A stretch of DNA of 64,000 bases from Candidatus Nitrospira neomarina (GCF_032051675.1 NZ_CP116968.1:4333001-4397000), one strand, 5' to 3'. Numbered from the stretch's first letter, positions 36,937 to 45,925 are shown. The notes: generated by a model from the letters alone, not told the origin. Numbers and translations are program-made.

Positions 36937-37098
36937 GCGGTAGGTAGTTGGAACCCTTAACCCGTGGCGCCGCGAGGCTTGACATAACCGAGAGGATGCC
37001 ATAAATCCTGAAATAAGGGTGTAAACCCAAGAGCCGGACAGGGCAGGAAGAGTTATTCAAGCATGAATCTTTCTATTGGCAGGGACGAGGAGGATATT

Positions 37099-37860
37099 AT
37101 GAACAGGTGGTTGGTTATTGCGGTCGTGCTTCTGTTGGGATTGCCAGGGTGCATGGTTTCGAAGTCGAAATATGAGGCATCGGTGGCGGATATGGAGTCG
37201 GCCAAGGCCGAGTTGGAAAAAAGCCGGATGCATCAGGAAGCCCTTGAAGAACAAATACGCAATTTAAAGGGGCTGAACGAAAAAGTTTCCACAGATTTGG
37301 AGACGATGACCACCGAGGTGCAACGGATTAAAGAAGGGCGAAAAAATGAGCACACCTTACTGGAAACGCGTGAGCGGGAATTAGATCAGGAAAAAGAGCA
37401 GCTCACGTCCAAATTGCGTGTGGTCGTGGACCAATATCAAAAAGTAAAAGCCCAAAACAAAGCCCTGAAAGAGACCGTGTTGCGCTATCAGAAGGAATTA
37501 AAAGATACCCGTGAATCTTCCATAGGAAGTACTGCCGGAGTGATGAAGTCCTCGGAGAAGCCTGACATGCCAAAGACCGAAATGGCCCCGTCAGTGAATT
37601 CCAGCCCGATCGTTTCGTCCAAACCACCTGTGCCCAAGATTGTGACGCCCCCAACCCTGCCAAAAATCGGAGGGGATTTAGTCAATATTAATAAGGCGCC
37701 GGTGAGTGATCTGGTGTTGACGCTGGGGTTAACTCGGGAGGTAGCTGAGGAAGTGGTTTCAAACCGGCCTTATCGGCTCCGTGGCGAACTTGTGGCGAAA
37801 AACATCATTCCCAAGACCACATTTGATGAGATAAAGGACCGTATCACGGCTTCTCCGTAA
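37099..37860 (+). CDS. coiled-coil lipoprotein with C-terminal HhH domain
   Basis: A 253-residue predicted lipoprotein. The signal peptide ends in a lipobox (LLGLPGC, Cys15 or so). A long coiled coil follows (about 20-140, rich in EKSRMHQEALEEQIRNL-type heptads), then a Pro/Ser linker (about 150-195) and a helix-hairpin-helix of ComEA type (VNINKAPVSDLVLTLGLTREVAEEVV). GAGGAGG precedes the chosen ATG; an ATG at 37063 would place the signal too far inside. The HhH module could bind DNA or protein, an unusual pairing with a membrane-anchored coiled coil. Repeat copy B begins three bases after the stop. Confidence 0.75.
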   Translation: MNRWLVIAVVLLLGLPGCMVSKSKYEASVADMESAKAELEKSRMHQEALEEQIRNLKGLNEKVSTDLETMTTEVQRIKEGRKNEHTLLETRERELDQEKEQLTSKLRVVVDQYQKVKAQNKALKETVLRYQKELKDTRESSIGSTAGVMKSSEKPDMPKTEMAPSVNSSPIVSSKPPVPKIVTPPTLPKIGGDLVNINKAPVSDLVLTLGLTREVAEEVVSNRPYRLRGELVAKNIIPKTTFDEIKDRITASP

Positions 37861-37862
37861 TT

Positions 37863-37995
37863 GTGAAAAATGCCGCCAGCGGTGGTTTCGTTGCCTGGCC
37901 GAGCTCACGTACTCCTTCGTACGCTCCGGTCGTCCAAGCAGCTGCGGCCTTCCTTTCGGCATGACTCTGGGCAGGACTGGACGGGCATTTTTAAC
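37863..37995 (+). repeat. dispersed gene-end repeat, copy B
   Basis: It starts with an A-run and GCCGCCAGCGGTGG, has a central hairpin (CGTAC, loop, GTACG, inside ctcACGTACTccttcGTACG), then GCGGCCTTCCTTTCGG and ends GGACTGGACGGGC plus five T. The same blocks in the same order appear in copy A (827-990, opposite strand). Both copies directly follow a stop codon in the sense direction. Confidence 0.6.
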
Positions 37996-38014
37996 CACTC
38001 CCAGCATTCCTTAA

Positions 38015-38058
38015 CAAGGGGAACTTCATCGACAGAGGTGGAGTTCCCCTTGATTTTT
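38015..38058. terminator. strong hairpin terminator between convergent units
   Basis: A perfect 11-bp stem (CAAGGGGAACT / AGTTCCCCTTG) with a 16-base loop is followed by ATTTTTG on the plus strand. It lies behind the HhH lipoprotein gene and repeat B, facing the truncated lolD. Confidence 0.75.
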
Positions 38059-38069
38059 GTGGTGTGGTC

Positions 38070-38690
38070 TTACGACCTGTCCGTCGCGGTTGAGCGATCC
38101 GTCAGACAGCGATCCTCGATAATTAGTCCATCCTGCAGTTGAATCAGCCGGTCGGTCTGAAGGGAGAGTTTTTCGTTGTGGGTCACAATCACGAAGGCTG
38201 TTCCATGGGTATGATTGAGTTTTCGTAAAAGCTCAAATAATTCATCACCGGTATGCGTATCCAGATTGCCTGTCGGTTCATCCGCCAACACCAGGTCAGG
38301 GTGCCGGATTAAGGCTCTGGCCACGGCGACACGCTGCTGCTCTCCTCCTGATAATTCCCCCGGTTTATGGTGCAGACGGTGAGAAAGCCCCACTTCAGAG
38401 AGAAGAGATTTTGCGGCGTCTATAGCCTGTTGCTTGGGAATTTTTTGAATGAGCGCCGGAAGATAGGTGTTTTCCAACGCGGTGAATTCCGGAAGAAGAT
38501 GATGGAATTGAAAGACAAATCCGATGGAGCGATTCCGAAATCCCGCTAATGCGGTTTCGCTGACCCGGAACATATTCTTTCCTTCAAACAATACTTTTCC
38601 ACTTGTCGGGCGATCCAAGGTTCCCATGATGTGGAGCAGGGTACTTTTTCCTGCGCCTGATGCTCCGACAATCGACACCATTTCCTTTTA
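38070..38690 (-). pseudogene. truncated lolD copy
   Basis: An ABC ATPase frame of about 203 residues that lacks the first 46 residues of LolD and starts abruptly at [14 protein letters not shown]. Walker A, the signature LSGGEQQR, Walker B and the His switch are all present. Bases 38127-38688 appear identical to bases 43954-44515 in the intact lolD. Beyond 38127 the 3' end is homologous but diverged (ending DRSTATDRS, not TKA). At 38690 it jumps directly into a lolC remnant, with about 390 bases of lolD/lolC sequence missing. It is probably non-functional: the N-terminal strands and a start site are lost. Confidence 0.75.
38127..38688 (-). repeat. 562-bp identical direct repeat, left copy
   Basis: By eye I found no difference from 43954-44515 (offset 5827). 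It covers most of lolD. Both copies are on the minus strand, so they form direct repeats about 5.3 kb apart around the degraded island. Confidence 0.8.
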
Positions 38691-38890
38691 CATGATGGCT
38701 CCTGGCGTAGCGCCCATGGCTCTGAGGATGGCAATTTCCCGTTGTTTTTCATTGAAAAAACATCGTCAAGGTACCCACGATATTCAAATGAGGCGACCAG
38801 GGTAATTAGGACGAGCAGAAGTAACAACCTCATGGTCTTTTCGAGTTTAAAGAAGTTCCTCAACGATAGAGCTGCGTCGAGGTGCATCTA
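38691..38890 (-). pseudogene. lolC/E permease fragment
   Basis: Bases 38691 to about 38860 resemble 44907-45060 of the intact lolC, with several substitutions and at least two indels. On translation the pieces FKLEKTMRLLLLLVLITLVASF and then MKNN..GKLPS in shifted frames correspond to LolC KLEKTMMFLLLVLITLVASF and its following loop. Only about 55 codons remain. The right end fades out near 38890. Confidence 0.7.
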
Positions 38891-39229
38891 TGCTGCGGCG
38901 AGGCGTTCTGACGCTTCGCACCCACTCTTTGAGCAGCGATAACGGCTGCTTTCTTAAGCGCTTCAGATTAAAGCTATTTTCAGAGGAAGCGCTTCACTCG
39001 GCGGGAAGATCGTCAAAAAGAAAGCTCCGCCTTGTTTCCAGGACGGAGCTTAGTAGAACAGCGCAATTTTTAAATTCCGTTCCTGATAGCGTTTCCGCCA
39101 CCCGTTCAGAATATTTCCACTGCCCTGTTCTGATTGTATGCTATCGCGTTTATGTGTCTGGCCGGTACTGGCAAAACTCCTAGGAACTGAACAGAGCAAG
39201 CTCCCCCACGGTCGCATAGGTGTGCCCTC
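38891..39229. other. degraded intergenic DNA, no gene seen
   Basis: About 340 bases between the lolC scrap and the umuC remnant. One hairpin (AAGCTCCG..CGGAGCTT, near 39025-39052) is visible without a T-tract. Open frames are short and motif-free. Confidence 0.4.
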
Positions 39230-39745
39230 CTATCTCACAAGCAGAATCTCTCCCCACCGCGTCGTATAGCGCGGGCTGCGGAAACCGGCCCGCATGGCCC
39301 ACTGCGGCCTTGCTCAGCCGGGAACACCGAAGTGGAACGTGGTCGCGCCATGGTCTAAATTAATGGCATCGAGCGCTTTCATCAGGCGGGATTGTCTGTG
39401 CCGGTCACGCTCACCGAACAGATCATGCCGGTTACTTCACGCCGGAACCAGATCGGTGAGCATGATGCCGCATTTCTGGTACACGTAACCGGCCCGGTAA
39501 ATCTTCTCCAGGATTGCCCAAGGCGCATCAATGACATCCGGCGTGTAGGCGGTGGGAACAGCAACTTCTTCCCTGCCCGCCCGACGAACTGCAGCAGCGC
39601 CTGCCGAATCGCTTCCCGATCGGTGAGTCGCCTGCCGAACGACCGCGACCCTGATCCCCTTTTGCGGCGGCGCGACCAGCTCAAAATTAAGGCATGCTTC
39701 GCCATTCAGCTCTGAAACATTCCGCTGCCCTCCCACCACCAGGCA
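39230..39745 (-). pseudogene. umuC: decayed umuC (Y-family polymerase) fragment
   Basis: The C-terminal third of UmuC (DNA polymerase V catalytic subunit) in pieces across frames. They are ELNGEACLNFELVAPP, then SRSFGRRLTDREAIRQALLQ, then YTPDVIDAPWAILEKIYRAGY and YQKCGIMLTDL, then SRLMKALDAINL, and WAMRAGFRSPRYTTRWGEIL before a TAG at 39230. At least three frame changes, two internal stops and a deletion of roughly 35 codons separate them. The catalytic N-terminal half is absent. This is a relic of a mobile or SOS-linked umuDC cassette. Confidence 0.8.
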
Positions 39746-39990
39746 CGCGGCCCTGAGTGCGGCGTGCGCTGGCGTGCAGAAGGGCACGCACGTGTTCCAG
39801 AATGGGTGCCGCTCCAAATTGAGCACGCAGCTTCTTTTCTTTCGATGGCGTGCAGATTGAGCTGAGGGTGGCTCCTGACCACAAAGTTGACTGGGGTTTT
39901 AACCAGATGGTAACTATTATCCCTACCCCACACTACGCCCCTTTGGGTCAGCACCTTCCAATAACCGCGAGCTAGACGAAAGGAGCCTTG

Positions 39991-40524
39991 ATGAAACATG
40001 AGACTAAGCCATCCGTCAAAGACTTACCCATGCATCTCGACCGGGACCTTTTTACACGCGTACTCATACGTGAGCTCAGCGGCACATTGCAGGATGTCGT
40101 GGGCCTCGAGGAGGCATCTGGGTTCATCAGCCTCGTCGGGCAAACAATGGGGGAGCAGATTAATCATGAATACCAGAAGGCCTTGAGCGTTGATCGACTT
40201 ACACGCGAAGAAGTCCGGGACGTGCTAGTTGACCTAAAGCGGCGTATCCAGGGAGACTTTTATGTGATCGAGGAAAATGATGACAAAATCGTGTTGGGCA
40301 ATCGGCGGTGTCCCTTTGGAGACAAGGTGCTCGATCGTCCTGCGCTCTGTATGATGACCTCCAATGTATTCGGCTCGATTACCGCAGACAACTTGGGATA
40401 TTCCAAAGTGGAACTCCAGGAGACTATCGCGAAACATGACCAGGAGTGTCGAATTATCGTGCATCTGAGAGCCACACCGGAATCGGCCCATGTTGAAGGG
40501 CGAGAATACTTCAAGGGCCACTAG
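39991..40524 (+). CDS. methanogen output domain 1-type protein
   Basis: A 177-residue cytoplasmic protein. The C-terminal 110 residues read [23 protein letters not shown], then [19 protein letters not shown], and [12 protein letters not shown]. This fits the MetOD1 domain, a Cys-containing output module usually found with methanogen and environmental sensor kinases. Three conserved-looking cysteines (CPFG, ALCMM, QECR) may bind a metal or sense redox. AAGGAG lies six bases before the ATG. The gene is 3 bases ahead of the hybrid kinase gene, so both are cotranscribed and probably act in one pathway. Confidence 0.75.
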   Translation: MKHETKPSVKDLPMHLDRDLFTRVLIRELSGTLQDVVGLEEASGFISLVGQTMGEQINHEYQKALSVDRLTREEVRDVLVDLKRRIQGDFYVIEENDDKIVLGNRRCPFGDKVLDRPALCMMTSNVFGSITADNLGYSKVELQETIAKHDQECRIIVHLRATPESAHVEGREYFKGH

Positions 40525-40527
40525 CTC

Positions 40528-43293
40528 ATGTTTCAGGCGCTGTTGGATTTTTTATCCGACCCCACGGTCCTCGTGACCGCCGATGGGATCGTTCTGTCTT
40601 GCAACAAAGCCTTTGCCGCCCTAGTCGCCGGCTCGGCAGTGGAGCTTACAGGGCGATCGATTTCCTCGGTCACAAACGCACCAGAATCCGACTTCTCTGC
40701 CATTCTCGAACGGTGCTGCCGCTCATCATCCCGTTTACCGTTTGCCATTGGGATTCGGAATTCTCAGGGCCAGCTAAACCAATATCGCGTGGAGGGGGCC
40801 GTCCTGGAACGAGGTCCTAGTAAGAGTTTAACCACGATAGGCCTCCGGATAAAGTCCCATGCCCTAGCAACTCAGGGATTTCAGAGGCTCAACAAAGAAA
40901 TTGCTGCTCTCAAAAAAGAGAACCACGAGCGCCAACGAATCCAGCACAAACTGACAGACCTGCAATCCCGCCTGACGGCCACCTTGGAAAGTATGGGGGA
41001 TGCAGTAGTGACGACAGATGCGCAATCCCGTGTCACGTACCTCAATCCCGTGGCTGTTCAGTTACTTGGATATTCCTCCGAAGAGGCCGTGGGTCAACCC
41101 TTGGACACCGTGTTCCGCATCGTACACCGAGACACTCGAAGCCCGGTTGAAAGCCCTATAGATCGTGTTTTGCGAGAAGGCATTGCTACTGGACTGGCCG
41201 ATCGCACGGTCCTTGTGCGCCGAGATGGCATTGACGTGCCTATCGATGACTGCGCCACCACGATCAAGGATTCGAGCGGTCAAATCCTGGGTGCCGTTCT
41301 TCTCTTTCGTGACGTGTCTGATCGGCAAGATAGCTTTCGTAAAGCCGAGCTTCTCGCAGCGGTGGTCTCGTCTTCGGAAGATGCGATTATGACTAAGGAT
41401 CTGAACGGAACGGTGACCAGTTGGAATGAGGGAGCCGTGCGCATCTTTGGATATACCGCCGAAGAGATGATCGGTCAACCCATACGGCTGCTCTTTCCAC
41501 CAGATCGACAGGATGAAGAAGTGGACATATTGGCACAAATAAGCAGTGGCCAACGGATTACGCCGTACGAGACCGTGCGCCGCAAAAAGAGCGGGCATTT
41601 CTGCGATATATCCTTGAGTGTGTCTCCGATCAGGGATGAGGACGGGCGGATCATTGGCGCCTCAACGATTGCACGTGACATTACGGAACATAAGCGCGCT
41701 CAGCGCGCGCTCTATGAGTCGCTGGAACGGTGGAAAGTCACTCTCGAGAGTATCGGGGATGCGGTACTCGCCACGGATGCACAGGGTCATATCACGTTTG
41801 CCAATGCGGTCGCCCTGAACTTATTGGGGCGGGTGAAGGCAGATGTGATCGGGAGACCGTTGGTTCACGTTTTTAATATTCTGAATGAACACACACGCTC
41901 CACCGTGGCAAATCCTGTGGATCGCGTCCTTCGAGATGGCGTGGTCGTCGGCTTGGCGAATCATACACTGCTGATCCGGCCGGACGGCAGTGAGGTGCCC
42001 ATCGATGACAGCGCTGCTCCCATTTTCGATCTCGAGGGGAGCTTGGTAGGAGTGATACTCATATTTCGAGACATTACTAAACGCAAGGAAGCGGAATCCA
42101 AGCTGCAGCGTTGGAGCACAGAACTGGAAGCCCGAGTGCTCGCACGGACTCAGAAACTTGTCCACTCGCAAGAGCGTCTTCGAGGGCTCGCCTCCCAACT
42201 AAGCTCCGCGGAGAGGCGGGAGCGTCGCCGACTCGCGAATAGCTTACATGATTACCTCGCTCAGCTGCTTGCCTTGGCCCGTATGAAGGTGAGCCAAACA
42301 AAGCAGCTGAGAAACACGCCGATGGAATCGGAGACTGCCCTGACCGAGCTCGACAACGTCTTACAGCAGTGTATGTCTTTTACCCGGTCTCTGATGGCAC
42401 AACTGAGCCCTTCTGTCTTGCACGATTTGGGATTGGTCCCTGCCCTTCATTGGCTCGCTGAGCAAATGAGGCAACAGGGTCTCACCGTCGAGGTTCAAGT
42501 CAATACAGAGGAGCAGCCGCGCTTAGAGGACAATGAAGCGGATATGCTATTTCAGTCTATACGTGAGCTCCTACTAAACGTCATCAAGCATGCAGGTGTT
42601 TTGCTCGCGACTGTTGTGGTTGAGCAAGACGGCGACAAGAACTGGCTGATTTCCGTGCAAGACAGCGGCACGGGTTTCGAGGTAGGAACGATGCCACGGC
42701 CTTCTGCCTCGGGCGAGCGTTTCGGTCTCTTTAGTATCCAGGAGCGCATGGAGTTGATGGGTGGACACTGTTTTATTGATTCCAAGCCTGGCCGAGGGGC
42801 AACAGTCACATTGAGTCTTCCCATATCACGCCCGGCAATGACGCTAGAACCGTCACTATCACCCGCTACCATCGACAAAAAGACAGCTCCAAAACCAACA
42901 GGGACACGCTGGAGAGTATTGCTAGTCGATGATCATGTCATGGTACGTCAAGGACTTCACAGCCTTCTTGAGACATATCCAGATCTGGAAGTGGTTGCGG
43001 TGGCGGCGGATGGGGAGGAAGCCGTCGAGCATGCTCTGCACTGTCAGCCGGATGTCGTCCTTATGGATATCAACTTGCCAAAGTTAAATGGGATTGATGC
43101 GACAAGACGGATTAAACAAAGGGCACCGCATATTCTTGTGATTGGATTATCAGTCCAAACCTCGGCACAGACAACTGAGGCTCTCCTTGAGGCGGGTGGA
43201 GCAATCCTCCTGAGCAAGGAAAAAGCAGCCGATGATCTGTATCGAACCATCGCACAACTTCTTCTGGGCACCAGTAATGCTTACAAAGTCTAA
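40528..43293 (+). CDS. four-PAS hybrid sensor histidine kinase with receiver
   Basis: A 921-residue soluble sensor kinase. PAS-like domains span about 1-110, 149-265, 272-390 and 395-515; the second and fourth are similar to each other (SMGDAVVTTDAQ, SIGDAVLATDAQ). The kinase core is of the NarX/DegS HisKA_3 type, with the phospho-acceptor His in RRRLANSLHDYLAQLLALA, and a HATPase domain (DSGTGFEVG, ERFGLFSIQERMELMGG). A C-terminal receiver (about 793-915) has VDDH, the acceptor Asp in VLMDINLP and Lys in LLSKEKA. There is no membrane helix and no DNA-binding domain. Kinases of this class normally signal to LuxR-type regulators, which are not adjacent here. Confidence 0.9.
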   Translation: MFQALLDFLSDPTVLVTADGIVLSCNKAFAALVAGSAVELTGRSISSVTNAPESDFSAILERCCRSSSRLPFAIGIRNSQGQLNQYRVEGAVLERGPSKSLTTIGLRIKSHALATQGFQRLNKEIAALKKENHERQRIQHKLTDLQSRLTATLESMGDAVVTTDAQSRVTYLNPVAVQLLGYSSEEAVGQPLDTVFRIVHRDTRSPVESPIDRVLREGIATGLADRTVLVRRDGIDVPIDDCATTIKDSSGQILGAVLLFRDVSDRQDSFRKAELLAAVVSSSEDAIMTKDLNGTVTSWNEGAVRIFGYTAEEMIGQPIRLLFPPDRQDEEVDILAQISSGQRITPYETVRRKKSGHFCDISLSVSPIRDEDGRIIGASTIARDITEHKRAQRALYESLERWKVTLESIGDAVLATDAQGHITFANAVALNLLGRVKADVIGRPLVHVFNILNEHTRSTVANPVDRVLRDGVVVGLANHTLLIRPDGSEVPIDDSAAPIFDLEGSLVGVILIFRDITKRKEAESKLQRWSTELEARVLARTQKLVHSQERLRGLASQLSSAERRERRRLANSLHDYLAQLLALARMKVSQTKQLRNTPMESETALTELDNVLQQCMSFTRSLMAQLSPSVLHDLGLVPALHWLAEQMRQQGLTVEVQVNTEEQPRLEDNEADMLFQSIRELLLNVIKHAGVLLATVVVEQDGDKNWLISVQDSGTGFEVGTMPRPSASGERFGLFSIQERMELMGGHCFIDSKPGRGATVTLSLPISRPAMTLEPSLSPATIDKKTAPKPTGTRWRVLLVDDHVMVRQGLHSLLETYPDLEVVAVAADGEEAVEHALHCQPDVVLMDINLPKLNGIDATRRIKQRAPHILVIGLSVQTSAQTTEALLEAGGAILLSKEKAADDLYRTIAQLLLGTSNAYKV

Positions 43294-43375
43294 TCCATGG
43301 TGAGATATCTTAATAGGGGTAGATCCTCGTTAAGAAGGAGTCCTTACAATCGGGTGCTGAAGCCAACGGCCAATG

Positions 43376-43780
43376 TTACCCCGTATTTCTTTCCCACCTC
43401 GGCAATGTATATAGCAGTAACAAGTGCTTCGTTCTGGCAGAAGAAAGTTTCTTCTGGCGGGTGGGATCAGTCCAGTAGGTGAACAATCGTGCCGTAGCCG
43501 GCGTTACACCAACATAACCGCCCTTGCGCCACATTGCGACGCGACGACGGATGTCGTTAACGAGCTTATTTTCTTCAATGCGGTCTTGTGTCCACTCCGG
43601 GTCGAATGGAAGCTGTTGCGCGCCTTTCTTTTTCGGCTTGGTGATAGGCACGAAATACGAACTTGTCCGCCGGCCGTCGTCGATCTCGTTGGAGATGCAT
43701 TCCTCGGTAAATCGAAAATGGCGAGCAGGCTCGTTAAAAGGCGAATTGATGATCGGGTTCTAAATGACAACTTGGCTCAT
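43376..43780 (-). pseudogene. 5' fragment of a restriction-type helicase gene
   Basis: From an ATG at 43780 the frame reads MSQVVI, a TAG stop, then NPIINSPFNEPARHFRFTEE, RRTSSYFVPITKPKKK, EWTQDRIEENKLVNDIRRRV and GGYVGVTPATARLFTYWTDP. This matches the N-terminus of type III-like restriction helicases (BPTD_3080-type). After RQKK a one-base deletion shifts the frame; the expected FCQNEALVTAIYIAEVGKKYG is visible in the next frame. The gene then ends near 43370 without any helicase motif. A nonsense mutation, a frameshift and truncation make it clearly dead. Confidence 0.75.
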
Positions 43781-43917
43781 ACTCACACGTCCAAGGATTG
43801 CAAAGCTCTTTCTCCGCATCCCTCCCCCTTCTTCACCATCAGAAACGACCGAGACCAGTTTCCACCATTACAGTACCTCTCTGCAAACACTATTCGTATC
43901 CTCAGGAAAAGCCTTTT

Positions 43918-44646
43918 TTAAGCCTTTGTGAGGCACCGATCTTCAATGATTTTTCCATCCTGCAGTTGAATCAGCCGGTCGGTCTGAAGGGAGAGTTTTT
44001 CGTTGTGGGTCACAATCACGAAGGCTGTTCCATGGGTATGATTGAGTTTTCGTAAAAGCTCAAATAATTCATCACCGGTATGCGTATCCAGATTGCCTGT
44101 CGGTTCATCCGCCAACACCAGGTCAGGGTGCCGGATTAAGGCTCTGGCCACGGCGACACGCTGCTGCTCTCCTCCTGATAATTCCCCCGGTTTATGGTGC
44201 AGACGGTGAGAAAGCCCCACTTCAGAGAGAAGAGATTTTGCGGCGTCTATAGCCTGTTGCTTGGGAATTTTTTGAATGAGCGCCGGAAGATAGGTGTTTT
44301 CCAACGCGGTGAATTCCGGAAGAAGATGATGGAATTGAAAGACAAATCCGATGGAGCGATTCCGAAATCCCGCTAATGCGGTTTCGCTGACCCGGAACAT
44401 ATTCTTTCCTTCAAACAATACTTTTCCACTTGTCGGGCGATCCAAGGTTCCCATGATGTGGAGCAGGGTACTTTTTCCTGCGCCTGATGCTCCGACAATC
44501 GACACCATTTCCTTTCGAGCTAAGGTCATGGAAATGCCGTTGAGGACATGCACCGTCTGCTTGCCCATCTGAAATGAACGACAGAGATTGTCGATAGAGA
44601 CCAATGGCACCTGGGGGGTGAACTCTGAGTCGGTTGAGTTATTCAT
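43918..44646 (-). CDS. lolD: lipoprotein-releasing ABC ATPase LolD
   Basis: LolD supplies ATP for the LolCDE complex that extracts lipoproteins from the inner membrane. The 242-residue protein has Walker [21 protein letters not shown], signature LSGGEQQR, Walker [12 protein letters not shown] and VTHNEKLS. It overlaps the end of lolC by 8 bases, the normal coupled order. Bases 43954-44515 are repeated identically at 38127-38688. Confidence 0.93.
   Translation of the reverse strand: MNNSTDSEFTPQVPLVSIDNLCRSFQMGKQTVHVLNGISMTLARKEMVSIVGASGAGKSTLLHIMGTLDRPTSGKVLFEGKNMFRVSETALAGFRNRSIGFVFQFHHLLPEFTALENTYLPALIQKIPKQQAIDAAKSLLSEVGLSHRLHHKPGELSGGEQQRVAVARALIRHPDLVLADEPTGNLDTHTGDELFELLRKLNHTHGTAFVIVTHNEKLSLQTDRLIQLQDGKIIEDRCLTKA
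43954..44515 (-). repeat. 562-bp identical direct repeat, right copy
   Basis: Internal part of the intact lolD; same sequence and orientation as 38127-38688. The flanks on both sides differ from those of the left copy. Confidence 0.8.
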
Positions 44647-45925
44647 AACGAAGGGCGCTGACCGGGTCTAACTTCGCTGCTTGCCATGAGGGGTAGAACG
44701 TGGCGGCAAAACTGATGAGGATGGCCGAAGTGGCGACTAATAGCACATCCAATGGCAGGATGTGCACGGGAATGCGGGATATGTAATAGACGGAGGCGTC
44801 GAAGGTCCAATAGTTCTGAATGAGCCACAAAAAGGTATAGCCGAGAGGGACACCAATGCCCGTTCCCACAATTCCAATTACCAACCCGTTTAACATAAAA
44901 ATCCGCATGATGGCTCCTGGGGTGGCGCCCATGGCTTTGAGGATGGCAATTTCCCGTTGTTTTTCGTTGACAATCATCGTCAAGGTTCCCACGATATTGA
45001 ACGAGGCGACCAGGGTGATCAAGACCAACAAAAGAAACATCATGGTCTTTTCGAGTTTCAATGCCGAAAATAAGTTTCGATTTAGCTGCATCCAATCACG
45101 GGCGATAAAGATGTGACCGAGTGTGGCTTCCAAACGTTGGGCAATCTGCTGGGCCAAAAATACGTCGTTGACTTTGACTTGAATCCCGGTGACCGTCTCA
45201 CCGAGATTAAAAAATTTCTGGGCCTCTTCCAGGCTGATATACGACAATGAAGAATCATATTCGAACATGCCGGATTCGAACACGCCGACGACGGTGTAGG
45301 GCCGAATTTTCGGTGTCATGGTCAACGAGGTCATTGGGCCGACAGGTGAGACGACGTTGATGGTATCGCCGATAAACACGCCAAGCCGAAAGGCCAATTC
45401 CTTCCCCAAAATAATTCCTGGCGGGTTGGAGGGCGCAGGAGTGGGGTTGTCCCGACCGGAATCAGGAGATGTCGATGTGGGTGGGGCAAAAGTGCGGGTC
45501 AGGTCAGCCAAATCCCCAAATTTCATGTTGGCTTCTATATCGGTTACGCGTGTTTCCTGCGAGGGCTGAATACCCCGTAGGATGATCCCTTGCACCGCCG
45601 TTTTGGAGGTGACGAGCACTTGTTTGAAAATAAACGGGGCAGCGGCTATCACATCGGGAACGGCTTCAATTTGATCGACCAGGTCCGCATAGCCTTTCAT
45701 GTCATTGCTGCCTCGTTCCTGGACGATCACATGCGCAGTGGTACCAAGGATTTTCGACTGGAGATCCTCCTTGAAGCCGGTCATGATGCCAAGCGTCCCA
45801 ATGAGTGCTGCGACACCAAGCGTGATTCCGGTGATGGAGATAAACGTGTTCAGCGAAATCGTTCGCTGCCGACGCTTGGCCCGAAGATACCGCAGTCCGA
45901 CTAATATCTCATATGGGAGGGTCAC
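44639..45925 (-). CDS. lolC: lipoprotein-releasing permease LolC/LolE
   Basis: A 428-residue inner-membrane permease. The N-terminal signature is LRYLRAKRRQRTISLNTFIS with a first helix, followed by a periplasmic MacB-like domain (about 50-270). Three helices with the FtsX pattern come next (KLEKTMMFLLLVLITLVASF, KQREIAILKAMGATPGAIMRIFM, and the C-terminal [22 protein letters not shown] region). There is a single lolC/E gene here, so the transporter may be a homodimer (LolF-like). It overlaps lysS by 4 bases and lolD by 8. Confidence 0.93.
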   Translation of the reverse strand: MTLPYEILVGLRYLRAKRRQRTISLNTFISITGITLGVAALIGTLGIMTGFKEDLQSKILGTTAHVIVQERGSNDMKGYADLVDQIEAVPDVIAAAPFIFKQVLVTSKTAVQGIILRGIQPSQETRVTDIEANMKFGDLADLTRTFAPPTSTSPDSGRDNPTPAPSNPPGIILGKELAFRLGVFIGDTINVVSPVGPMTSLTMTPKIRPYTVVGVFESGMFEYDSSLSYISLEEAQKFFNLGETVTGIQVKVNDVFLAQQIAQRLEATLGHIFIARDWMQLNRNLFSALKLEKTMMFLLLVLITLVASFNIVGTLTMIVNEKQREIAILKAMGATPGAIMRIFMLNGLVIGIVGTGIGVPLGYTFLWLIQNYWTFDASVYYISRIPVHILPLDVLLVATSAILISFAATFYPSWQAAKLDPVSALRYE

